Source: Silene conica (lineage: Eukaryota > Streptophyta > Magnoliopsida > Caryophyllales > Caryophyllaceae). From it: a stretch of 64,000 nt of DNA. The notes beneath the pieces were generated by a model. The model worked only from the letters and a program-made list of their open reading frames with translations, did no database searches and was not told the origin of the DNA. The DNA lies in the NCBI GenBank assembly GCA_029255685.2, contig CM055315.2, positions 69,097,681 to 69,161,680 of the forward strand. Direction: 5' to 3'. Position numbers and translations under genes: made by a program. Of the stretch, positions 44,383-54,483 are shown piece after piece (the stretch's first letter is position 1; the number at the start of each line of letters is the position of its first letter).

Positions 44383-44584
44383 AGTAAATCTACATATTTT
44401 AACAAACAATAACAACAACTAATTAACAACAACAATTAAATAAAAACTACATATATATATATATAACAACAACTAACAACAAAAACTAGTTAACAACTTA
44501 TTAACAACAATAACAATTAATTAACAACAACAATTAAATAACAACTACATATATAACAACAACTAACAACAACAACTAACAACT

Positions 44585-44630
<46 letters not shown>

Positions 44631-44760
44631 CCACCAACACCAACACCAACACCAACAACAACAACAACAACAACACCAACACCAACACCAACACCAACCT
44701 GCAAAAAAGAACAATTTACATATATTGGTCTGGGGTCCTTATCTCTCCAGCCTAAACCCA
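44383..44760 (-). other. TNP2 leader with AAC/ACC simple repeats
   Basis: 5' flank of the transposase gene on -. It contains long (AAC)n and (ACC)n tracts (44580-44695 on +). Open frames in this tract only encode valine/glycine or asparagine runs and are not genes. Confidence 0.7.
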
Positions 44761-44971
44761 TCTTTGAATCTTTCATACCATTAGTAAACACTCTTATATT
44801 TTCTTAATTGTAATGAGACAAAAATTGGGCAGCACTTCCCTATTGTTCTCCAAATACATTATATAGAATGTATTTGGAGAACAATAAGGAAGTATTGCCC
44901 AATTTTTGTTTCATTACAATCAAGAAAATATAAGAATGTTTACTACCTAAATGGCATGAAAGATTCAAAGA
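44761..44971. repeat. Long near-perfect inverted repeat (hairpin) in CACTA-1
   Basis: Arms 44761-44860 and 44867-44971 pair over about 100 bp with some eight mismatches and a 4-bp bulge, around a 6-bp loop (ATATAG). Examples: CAAATACATT against AATGTATTTG and TTTGAATCTTTCAT against ATGAAAGATTCAAA. It lies about 380 bp upstream of the TNP2 start on the transcribed side, so a leader transcript could fold into it. I cannot tell whether it is a MIRNA-like precursor, a small foldback insertion or a silencing trigger. Confidence 0.9.
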
Positions 44972-45629
44972 CAGTCCCAAAACGGGGACTATTCAACAAT
45001 TACACCTAATGTGTAATTATTGAACGGGTACTATTCAAGAATATTCTAAAACAATCAACAACACTAACAATCAAGAACAATGCAAACTTAACAACAATAT
45101 GCGACGGATTTGGGACGGAATTAGCTACTAAGCTAATATCACTAACCACCTAACAATACTAACTAAACTAATCAAATAACAATTAAACTAAACTAACTAT
45201 TCCTAATAACAATAAAAAAAACAATAATACGGAATTTGCGACGGAATTTTGCGACGGATTAAACATAAAAACTTAAGACGGTATATTAATAACGAAAGTT
45301 AGTATACATACATAAAGATAAATGGAGAATGAAGAAGGAAGTGGCGGCGGCAAGGATTTTCCGGCGGTGAGGTGGTGGCGGCGGTGACAAAGGAGAAGGA
45401 GAGTAAGGAGGAGAAAGGAAAGAGAAGGAGGAAGGAAGGATGGTGGTGGTGGTCGCTCGTCGGTGGTGGCGGCGCGGTGGGGTGGGGTGGTCGGCGGTGG
45501 GGTCGCCGGTGTGGTGGTTGCCTTAGGGTGGTGGTCGCTCGTCGAAGAAATCGCCTTTAGGGTTTGTCGCAAAAAATTGTAATTGATTTGGGGAAAAATA
45601 TGACCCGCGGGGTCTGTATAATGTAACTT
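44972..45629. other. CACTA-1 internal right region with a G-rich block
   Basis: Contains a short hairpin (TTCAACAATTACAC / GTGTAATTATTGAA, about 44992-45025), isolated GCGACGGA motifs (45100-45260) and a strikingly G-rich stretch at 45310-45570 (GGTGGTGGCGG types). On - that stretch is CT/CC-rich, as in a promoter-proximal leader, and may be the start of the TNP2 transcript. I do not regard the open frames here as genes. Confidence 0.45.
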
Positions 45630-46010
45630 TGCGACGGAAATTTGCGACGGAATTTCCGTCGCAAATTTGGTCAGGGTCAAATGTTGACCAGATTTGCGAC
45701 GGAAATTCCGTCGCAAATATTGACCTCTGCGACGGAATTTCCGTCGCAAATCTGGTCAACATTTGACCTTGACCAACTTTTGGGCAAGTCTGGTCAATAT
45801 GTTTGCGACGGAATTTCCGTCGCAAAAGTCAATATTTGCGACGGATTTTCCGTCGCAAACCTTCCCGCCATTTCACTTTCACTTCGCGGGTCTGGGAAAT
45901 TCAGGTCCGTCGCAAATTCCGTCGCAAGCACAAAATCCGTCGTAAATTCCGTCGCAAAACTAATTTTGCGACGGCTTTTCTGTCCGTCGCAAAAAATCCG
46001 TCGCAATGGC
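45630..46010. repeat. CACTA-1 right subterminal palindromes
   Basis: Same TTTGCGACGG/CCGTCGCAAA palindromes as at the left end, again separated by TTGACC/GGTCAA palindromic spacers. About a dozen half-sites before the terminal CACTA repeat. Confidence 0.9.
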
Positions 46011-46925
46011 TGTATTTTTTTGTAGTGATAACGGTTGGCTTGCTAGATAAGTTTGACGTTATTGTCATACGGATGGCGGTGATCAACTGGTCCCTATACG
46101 TCACACCTATAGGACACGTTTGAGAGATGTGAAAGTATGAAAATACAATCACATTTATGCCGGATATGACTAAACAGTTAGTCAGAGGTATTGACTATTA
46201 AATTAGTCAATAAGATGTTGAGATTATTATTTAATACGGATTAAATAATTTTAGCTAATACGGATTGCATGATTAATTCGTAAAATTAAATATAAACGGT
46301 TATATTTAATTAAATATTGTATTCGCGTATTAATATAAACAGTTATATTAATTTGGGTAATTATACAATATCGTAATTTTATCAGACCATTATTAATACA
46401 TCGACTGCATTAATATCTGATAACATACATACGATTTATAAACAAAACCCGCGAATAAAGTTTAGCTAAATTGGTCGAATCACAAATTAGAATAAGGTAA
46501 GAGTGGAAAGCCCACTCTTACCCTATTGGAAATTTCGGCCAAAAGAGCTACATAAGGAGGAGGACTCTCCTTATGTCAGGAACTCTTGTTTCACTGTTTA
46601 AACAAATCTCAAGGAAAAATTAGGGTTTTTGAGAGCTTTCTTCTCCCAAAACCTCAGATCTCACATCTAAAACCTAAATAGCTCTCCCAATATTGCAAGG
46701 CAGTTGGAGAGGATTTCTAGCACACGCGGCCACGTCTCATTCTAAGTCTTGGGTGCAAGTTATAGGAGGGAATTTGTGTTAATTCCTGTTCTTAGGCCTT
46801 TCGCACAAGGACTAAAGGTTGATTTCTTTTTCATGCTTTTTATTAACTTATGACTATAATCACAATTGTATGTTTCATTATAATCCTGCAAGTTTGGGGC
46901 GAATACATGCTTTATTCCCCACAAG

Positions 46926-46943
46926 TGGTATCAGAGCCAGACC
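46926..46943 (+). promoter_or_regulatory. Copia-2 primer-binding site
   Basis: TGGTATCAGAGCCAGACC two bases after the left LTR; the standard complement of initiator methionine tRNA. Confidence 0.92.
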
Positions 46944-48581
46944 ATGAAAATTTTACCTTTGTGTTTTTCGTAACTTTTAAAACCTGAAAAATCGTCTTCT
47001 GCCGCTAAGTCGGTCGACCGCCTCCTGCGTGTTTTTCTGTTTCGACAGTTTATCTTTTGTGAGAAATCGTGTTCAGAAACTCGGTTTCGTGTTTTGTGGT
47101 CGGTCGACCTGTTTTTCGGGTCGGTCGACCATTCTGCTTAAAAAAAAAAAAAAAAAACAAAAAAACAAAATTATTTTTTTTTTCGTCAGGTGGTCGGTAG
47201 ACCTGTTTTTTGGGTCGGTAGACCACCCCTGTAACAGACTCGTTTTTTTATTTTCCGAAAATAACATGTTTTATTTTCACATGGCCTTTAGTAATATACT
47301 ATATACGGAAATAATATATTATTAATTTTGTGAAACGGTTCACCCTCGTTTGATACATATTATTTTAAAACGGTTTAAAATAATAGGATTATAAACTTAT
47401 TAAAATTAAAGTGGTTAAAACAGTATAATCACATAATTTTAATCCTAAAAGGTGGTTTGGTAAAAATTTGTTAATCATAATAACAGTATTATGTCATGTA
47501 TGAATTTTAATTTAGTTGATGCATTTTATTTATCGTCTTGTTGAATGTCTAATGAATGCTTTCAATAACGTATTTAATTTTGCAAACGGTTGTAACTTAG
47601 TGTGGCCTTAGAAGATTGTGTCACCGTAATGATGGGACATAGTCTTGCTTGTAATCTTGAGATCTTCAATCTCCGTTTTGAGTTTTTGCCATGTAATTAC
47701 TTTTGTATTTAAATTAGAATGTATGTAGGACTACTTTTGTAATTTAAATTAGTAATTTTGTGAAGACCAAAGACAAGACGGAGACCGGATGCTCACTCCC
47801 GCTGCAAGGACCAAGATGGAACATCAAGACAAGCTTCTAGGGTCCAACGGTGGATTCCAAGTTGTTTTATGTTTATTTTGGTAGGATAGGCCACACTAGG
47901 ACTTTTTATTTACGTTTATTGCTTTCATTTTATGCTTTCATCGATAATAGCTTGCATCATATTCCGCCTAAAACCAAACCACCTATAACATGCCTGAAAA
48001 CTGACTCATGTAGAGGTTACGCGTTAGTTTTCTGTGACAATACAGATGTCACATGTCAATTGCAAAGCCATCACTTTATTTCATTCATTCACGCATTTGC
48101 TAGATATTAGTTCACTTAATATGAATAAATAAAAGTTGATGGGGTCTTCCTCGTATAACCAAAAATTGAGACTAGTCTTTATAAATCAGCCTCCCATGAA
48201 TCCCTTCTTCGTCGGTAGGCATAATATGACCCCTTCTACGTCGGGTAAGTGGGAACAGATGATTTATTTTATCTCAACATCATGGTCACTCGATACTATC
48301 TAGTGACTGAGATGGACTAATAGATAGGATTTACGGAAATCTATCGACCAAGAGTTCCAACGATTGGAATTAGCCAAACTGTGGGCTTATCAATATACGG
48401 AAATTGAGTCTTGGGATCATTTATATAATTCTTGAGGGAGATCAATTATATAAATGCATGAGTTTACGAGTTTAAATTCAATCTAATATAGACTTAAATC
48501 ACAACAATGAGTTGCTTATATGGTTTTGTTTTATCTTCTTTTCAGTCTAGAACACGTTCAATTAAACTGCTGTATAACTAA
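46944..48581 (+). other. Copia-2 untranslated leader
   Basis: A 1.6-kb leader before Gag with no convincing gene. It contains repeated GGTCGGTCGACC blocks near 47010, 47100 and 47125 and variant GGTCGGTAGACC blocks near 47193 and 47213, around an A-rich tract at 47142-47160. Downstream are AT-rich stretches and numerous in-frame stops. Confidence 0.7.
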
Positions 48582-50840
48582 ATGGCTGGTGAAGACCCAA
48601 TGCCAAGTGCCAAGCTAGCACGTGAATCCTGGCTAAAAGCCTTCATGGACTCCATGAATCAGTCCACAAGACTGAGGAATGATGGGTCAAACTTCTCTGG
48701 CTGGGAGGCAGCACTACGGAATGCTGCCATTGCTGACGGAAAGCTCAAGTACTTAACTGAGCCCATTCCGCCACACCCAGGAACTGGAGCTAGAGCTAAC
48801 GAAGTTCGCGCTCATAGCGACTTCGTCATGGAAGCGGGTGCGATAAAGAACGTACTCATCTATGCAATGGAATCCAATTTGCAAAGACGCTTCATAACCC
48901 ATGGTGCAAACAAGATTTTCACCACGCTCACTAACGAATTCTCAAAGGCTCCGAGAATCGTTTCTTATGAGCATACCTGTCGCTTCTTTGAGGCGAAACT
49001 CCAGAAGGGCCAAGCTGTTAGCCCACATATTCTCAACATGATTGAGAATATCGAGAAACTGGAGACCCTTAACTGTAAGATCAGTGAGAACATAATCGTT
49101 GATCGTATGCTTCACTCGCTTCATGATGGGTTCGCCCTCTTTAGGGCCAACTACTACATGAACGACATGAAGAAGACTCCTCATGAGCTCCACTCCCTTC
49201 TCGTACAGACTGAGAAGGATCTGAAATTAAGTGGGAGCATGAAGCAGGATGTTCTCATGATCTCCAGTAAGGGAAAGGGTAAAGGGAAGGCTAAAGCTCA
49301 GGGCGACCTAGCAGTAGGTAAGCCCAGGTTCAAGAAACCAGGATTTACTAAGAGTGGGCCAGGTGACTCAAGCAACTCACAGGGCAAGACAAAGAGCAAG
49401 GATACTAGCATGGAATGTCACCATTGCCACAAGACTGGGCATTGGAGGCGCTCCTGCCCCGTGTATCGGGAGGACATTAAAGCAGGCCGCGTTACTCCTG
49501 TTGGTATGTCTTCTTCTTCTTTTATTCACATGATTGAGATTAACCATGCAAGTTGCGGAACTTGGGTACTTGATACTGGTTGTGGTTCTCATCTATGTAA
49601 TCATGTGCAGGGCCTCCGAAACCAAGAACCCCTAATCAAGGGTGAGGTGGACCTGCGTGTCGGGAATGGAGCACGTGTTGCTGCAGTCTCGAAGGGAACA
49701 TACGTGATCCAGCTTCCAAGTGGATTCGAGTTATTTTTATATAACTGTTATTATGTTCCTAGTTTGTCCAAAAACATTATTTCAGTTTCTGCGCTTGACA
49801 AACTCGGCTTTTCATTTGTAATAGAGAATAATAGCTGTATTTTCTCCTTACACAATATGATTTATGGCAAGGCAGTTTCCATGAATGGAATTTCTGTTTT
49901 AGATCAAACCACTGAAATATTACATGTGAATAATAAGAAATTAAAGGTAGGTGACAAAGATCAAACTTACCTATGGCATTGTCGTATGGGACACATAAAT
50001 GAGAAACGCGTGAAACAGCTCATACAGAATGGAGCTATCTCGCCCTTTGATTTTGAATCATATGGCACGTGTGAATCATGTCTCATCGGTAAGATGACTC
50101 GTATTTCCTTCAAAGGTGTTGGAATGCGCGCTGCCGACCTATTAGGACTCATACATACGGACGTATGTGGCCCTATGTCGATCAACGCACGAGAAGGCTA
50201 TAGGTATTTCATCACTTTCACGGACGATTTGAGTAGATATGGCTATGTCTACTTAATGAAGCACAAAAGTGAATCTTTTGACAAGTTCAAAGAATACCAG
50301 AATCGGGTACAGAACCAGCTGGGTAGAAAGATTAAAGCACTACGTTCTGATCGTGGTGGTGAGTATCTTTCACACGAGTTTGATCAACACCTTAAAGACT
50401 GTGGCATCGTGCTACAGTTAACTCCACCTGGAACACCACAATTAAATGGTGTGTCCGAACGGAGAAATCAGACTTTACTTGATATGGTTCGATCCATGAT
50501 GAGTCACACCGTCGTGCCTGATTCATTGTGGGGCTATGCTCTTTTGTCGGCCGCTCTATTACTTAACCGAAGTCCGTCTAAAGCTGTTGACAAGACTCCA
50601 TACGAATTATGGAAGGCAACGGTCCCTAACTTGTCCTTTATACGGGTTTGGGGCTGCGAGGCTTATGTCAAGTGGAGACACGAGGATAAGCTCGGCCCGC
50701 GATCGGTCAAGACATACTTTATAGGTTATCCAAAGGGAACTTTTGGTCATTACTTCTACTCGCCAACCGAACAACGTGTTTTTGTTGCGGCTAGTGCGAC
50801 GTTCTTAGAGAAAGAATTTCTCAGAGAACAAGTCGAGTAA
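48582..50840 (+). CDS. gag-pol: Copia-2 Gag-protease-integrase
   Basis: 752 codons to a stop created by a frameshift. Gag: residues about 1-270, with LRNDGSNFSGWEAALRNAAI, and a CCHC knuckle CHHCHKTGHWRRSC near 281. Protease: WVLDTGCGSHLCN. GAG-pre-integrase: YLWHCRMGHINEKRVKQL. Integrase: LIHTDVCGP, ALRSDRGGEYLS and TPQLNGVSERRNQTLLDMVR carry the D, D and E positions. The frame ends at FLREQVE; reading resumes one base over with the linker to reverse transcriptase. Gag forms particles and the enzymes process and integrate the cDNA. Confidence 0.92.
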   Translation: MAGEDPMPSAKLARESWLKAFMDSMNQSTRLRNDGSNFSGWEAALRNAAIADGKLKYLTEPIPPHPGTGARANEVRAHSDFVMEAGAIKNVLIYAMESNLQRRFITHGANKIFTTLTNEFSKAPRIVSYEHTCRFFEAKLQKGQAVSPHILNMIENIEKLETLNCKISENIIVDRMLHSLHDGFALFRANYYMNDMKKTPHELHSLLVQTEKDLKLSGSMKQDVLMISSKGKGKGKAKAQGDLAVGKPRFKKPGFTKSGPGDSSNSQGKTKSKDTSMECHHCHKTGHWRRSCPVYREDIKAGRVTPVGMSSSSFIHMIEINHASCGTWVLDTGCGSHLCNHVQGLRNQEPLIKGEVDLRVGNGARVAAVSKGTYVIQLPSGFELFLYNCYYVPSLSKNIISVSALDKLGFSFVIENNSCIFSLHNMIYGKAVSMNGISVLDQTTEILHVNNKKLKVGDKDQTYLWHCRMGHINEKRVKQLIQNGAISPFDFESYGTCESCLIGKMTRISFKGVGMRAADLLGLIHTDVCGPMSINAREGYRYFITFTDDLSRYGYVYLMKHKSESFDKFKEYQNRVQNQLGRKIKALRSDRGGEYLSHEFDQHLKDCGIVLQLTPPGTPQLNGVSERRNQTLLDMVRSMMSHTVVPDSLWGYALLSAALLLNRSPSKAVDKTPYELWKATVPNLSFIRVWGCEAYVKWRHEDKLGPRSVKTYFIGYPKGTFGHYFYSPTEQRVFVAASATFLEKEFLREQVE

Positions 50841-52614
50841 TAGAACCTTCGAGTTATCGGAGGTTCAAGAACCAACTGCCGAGCAACCATTGGAGGAAAC
50901 AGTTCCTTCAACCGAGGCTGCGGTAGATATTCCTGAGGAACCTAGGAGGTCGGGAAGAGTCTCTAATCCTCCGGACAGATACATTGGTATGGTTGAGGAA
51001 CATGATACAGATGACGTCTTACTCCTAGAGGGTAATGAACCCACAACCTATAAAGGTGCCATGACTAGTTCTGACTCAAAGCTATGGCTAGAAGCCATGC
51101 AATCCGAGATGGACTCCATGTATGAGAACAACGTGTGGGATCTTGTGGACCTACCTGCAAAGGTACGTCCCCTTCAATGCAAATGGCTTTACAAGATAAA
51201 GCATGCCGTGGAAGGACAACAAGATATCCACAAGGCTAGACTAGTTGCTAAAGGTTTCACTCAAGTGCCAGGCTTGCACTATGATGAGATCTTTGCACCC
51301 GTAGTCATGCTACGTTCCATTCGGATTATCTTAGCGATCGCCGCATTTCATGATTATGAAATATGGCAAATGGACGTTAAAACCGCCTTCTTAAACGGTT
51401 ATTTGGAGGAAGAGTTGTACATGGTACAACCCGAGGGTTTTATCGATCCAGCACATCCTAAGAAAGTTTGCAAGCTTAAGCGTTCCATCTATGGACTTAA
51501 GCAAGCATCGCGGAGTTGGAATCATCGCTTCGACCAAGTGATAAAAGAGAATGGGTTCATTCGATCAGTCGAGGAACCATGTCTCTATATCAAGTCGAGT
51601 GGGAGCAAGATTGTATTCCTAGTACTGTATGTCGATGACATACTCTTGATTGGGAATGACATACCTCTCTTATCTTCGGTTAAAGCATGGTTGAAAAACC
51701 ATTTCCAGATGAAAGATCTGGGAGAGGCACAAAGAATTTTGGGCATCCGTATCTACAGGGATAGATCACGACGGATGTTGTCTCTCAGTCAGGAGTCTTA
51801 TATAGATAAGATTCTAGAGAGATTCAACATGACGAACTCCAAGAAGGGGTTCCTTCCTATGACTCCTGGGCTTCACTTGAGCAAGACTCAAGAAGCTAAG
51901 TCATTGGAAGAGAAAGAGCGCATGAGTCGGATTCCTTATGCTTCGGCAATAGGATCGATCATGTATGCCATGATATGTACACGTCCAGACGTTGCATATG
52001 CATTGAGTATGACTAGTCGATTCCAAGCTCATCCAGGTGAACAACACTGGATGGCCGTGAAAAACATTCTTAAGTACCTACGGAGGACTAAAGATTGGGG
52101 ATTGACTTATGGAGGCGACTCAACGCTCTGCGCCACGGGTTACGCAGATGCTAGCTTCCAAACGGATCGAGATGACTCGAAATCTCAATCTGGATTCGTT
52201 TTTACTCTTAATGGTGCTGCTGTCAGCTGGAAAAGTTCTAAACAGAGTGTTACAGCAGATTCTACGACTGAGTCCGAGTACTATGCCGCCTCAGAAGCAG
52301 CTAAGGAAGCAATGTGGATGCGTCAATTCTTACAAGGACTATCAGTATTGCCTAGTTCGAATGACCCAATCACCGTTTATTGTGATAATAAAGGTGCCAT
52401 CTTCAAAGCTAAGGAGCATAAGTCTAGCAACAAGGCTAGGCATGTACAACGGAAAGCTCATCTAATCAGAGATTACGTGGAGCAAAAGGAGATTTTCATT
52501 GATAAGATCGCTACGGATGACAACATAGCTGATCCTCTCACAAAAGCATTACCACGTGATAAGCATGAAGGGCACATTCATTCCATGGGAATTGGATGTG
52601 TTCCTAAGTTGTAG
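50841..52614 (+). pseudogene. pol: Copia-2 reverse transcriptase and RNase H (frameshifted from Gag-INT)
   Basis: 574 codons from the first ATG at 50890; the homologous frame can be followed back to about 50825. RT: SDSKLWLEAMQSEMDSMYEN, CKWLYKIK, ARLVAKGFTQVPG, QMDVKTAFLNGYLEEELYM, active-site LYVDDILL. RNase H: GYADASFQTD, ADSTTESEYYAASEAAKEA, YCDNKGAI, NIADPLTKALP. The shift relative to the upstream ORF fits a 1-bp insertion near 50825-50845. Apart from this I saw no stops, so the element was intact recently. Confidence 0.92.
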
Positions 52615-53402
52615 TACTCTTTTATGAATTCATGTAATAATTCATTTTCTCGTGTACTCTATTCAACCTTATTGTTATGATATAAAATGTTTTGTTTTTC
52701 ATGTGGAATTGTACGCCAATTTTGAACACCATAAAGTGAACTGATTAACATTACATCGTTTTGGTCCTTGATTACCCACTTGAGCTGATAACTCAGGTAA
52801 TCATTTTGTGACGTTGGTTGATGGTGGGTTCAACGAGCCATAAGTCACGTGGATGACTGACCAATCACAAAGGCGAGTTATATGGATATCTCGTAGGACA
52901 CTCCGTGACAACGTTATGGAGTCCTAAATGTTTTATAACATTGGGTGCCTGGTCGTGGATAGGACCTCCATAGTGTTCCTTAGAGTCGAGTCTTTTGACC
53001 TTCAACTGTCTCTTGAGATTAAGACAGATTTTGGGTAACTTTGGTTTCTTTCCCACGGTCACCGTAACAGGGGCCAAGAGGATTTTTTCTGGGTTATTTC
53101 ATGCTGGGCGATATCGGCAGGATTCGAGTTGAGGGAAATATCCAAACCCTTATCAGGATTTTATCATTTCTCAGGGCCACTCGAGGAGTAGTAACTGAAA
53201 TGCATGGCCATGCTCGAATACAGATTCGTTTTATCAGTTAAGTTACTCTCTAGTCGGGGAAACCACTCTTGATACAGATCGCTTGTGAGATACGACCTTT
53301 GCGAATGCGGATTTGCAAATTGTCTTACATTGAGTGGGAGAAATTTTAAAAGGATATGAGATTCGGTTATCGCACCTACACTTGTACGGACAAGTGGGAG
53401 TT
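52615..53402 (+). other. Copia-2 3' non-coding region and polypurine tract
   Basis: About 790 bp without a gene. It ends with GTACGGACAAGTGGGAG just before the right LTR, which serves as the purine-rich priming site. The same 17 bases occur again within the LTR. Confidence 0.75.
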
Positions 53403-54478
53403 TGTTGGAGCTTGTGTCCTCCACATGTAGTGTGATAACGTCATTGAACATACCCTTGTACGGACAAGTGGGAGATTGTTGGGGCTGGTGTCCTTGACAA
53501 TTAAGTACAATGACTTATTAAATCTCTTTAAGGATCACAAGGGCATACTTTTGTATTATTACCAGTTGATCCACGTTTATCAATAACGGTTGGCTTGCTA
53601 GATAAGTTTGACGTTATTGTCATACGGATGGCGGTGATCAACTGGTCCCTATACGTCACACCTATAGGACACGTTTGAGAGATGTGAAGGTATGAAAATA
53701 CAATCACATTTATGCCGGATATGACTAAACAGTTAGTCAGAGGTATTGACTATTAAATTAGTCAATAAGATGTTGAGATTATTATTTAATACGGATTAAA
53801 TAATTTTAGCTAATACGAATTGCATGATTAATTCGTAAAATTAAATATAAACGGTTATATTTAATTAAATATTGTATTCGCGTATTAATATAAACAGTTA
53901 TATTAATTTGGGTAATTATACAATATCGTAATTTTATCAGACCATTATTAATACATCGACTGCATTAATATCTGATAACATACATACGATTTATAAACAA
54001 AACCCGCGAATAAAGTTTAGCTAAATGGGTCGAATCACAAATTAGAATAAGGTAAGAGTGGAAAGCCCACTCCTACCCTATTGGAAATTTCGGCCAAAAG
54101 AGCTACATAAGGAGGAGGACTCTCCTTATGTCAGGGACTCTTATTTCACTGTTTAAACAAATCTCAAGGAAAAATTAGGGTTTTTGAGAGCTTTCTTCTC
54201 CCAAAACCTCAGATCTCACATCTAAAACCTAAATAGCTCTCCCAATATTGCAAGGCAGTTGGAGAGGATTTCTAGCACACGCGGCCACGTCTCATTCTAA
54301 GTCTTGGGTGCAAGTTATAGGAGGGAATTTGTGTTAATTCCTGTTCTTAGGCCTTTCGCACAAGGACTAAAGGTTGATTTCTTTTTCATGCTTTTTATTA
54401 ACTTATGACTATAATCACAATTGTATATTTCATTATAATCCTGCAAGTTTGGGGCGAATACATGCTTTATTCCCCACA
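53403..54478 (+). repeat. Copia-2 right LTR, 1076 bp
   Basis: TGTTGGAGCTTGTGTCC to TTTATTCCCCACA, followed by the GTAAG duplication. Uninterrupted, so it preserves the empty target site of CACTA-1 at about 53581-53586 (CAATAACGG). Confidence 0.97.
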
Positions 54479-54483
54479 GTAAG

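Larger units (their letters stand above)
38344..46027 (-). mobile_element. Full-length CACTA (En/Spm) transposon CACTA-1, 7684 bp
   Basis: Left end CACTACAAAACAATGC and right end (inverted) CACTACAAAAAAATAC, flanked by ATA at 38341-38343 and 46028-46030. The empty site is preserved in the right LTR of Copia-2 (TTTATCAATAACGGTTGG). Both ends carry dense TTTGCGACGG palindromes. Genes on - encode a TNP2-like transposase and a TNPA-like protein, each open across predicted exons. It is therefore a candidate autonomous element. Confidence 0.95.
38161..46923 (+). repeat. Copia-2 left LTR, split by CACTA-1
   Basis: LTR parts are 38161-38343 and 46028-46923 with ATA shared as the CACTA target duplication. 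Starts TGTTGGAGCTTGTGTCC, ends TTTATTCCCCACA. A second copy of the PPT plus LTR start (ACAAGTGGGAGATTGTTGGG) lies 75 bp inside the LTR. Confidence 0.95.
38161..54478 (+). mobile_element. Young Ty1/copia retrotransposon Copia-2
   Basis: Flanked by GTAAG at 38156-38160 and 54479-54483. The left LTR is 38161-46923 but contains CACTA-1; without it the LTR is 1076 bp, exactly the length of the right LTR (53403-54478), and the two differ at about eight positions (0.7-0.8%). With commonly used plant rates of roughly 0.7-1.3 x 10^-8 per site per year this implies insertion a few hundred thousand years ago. PBS, leader, gag-pol and PPT are all in place; a single frameshift separates integrase from reverse transcriptase. 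Confidence 0.95.

Noticed and set aside
44576-44791. Short valine/glycine-rich protein on the minus strand
   Set aside because: Translation of AAC/ACC microsatellites only.
45273-46152. ORFs in the right end of CACTA-1
   Set aside because: Made of the same palindromes and of the G-rich block; no conserved domain.
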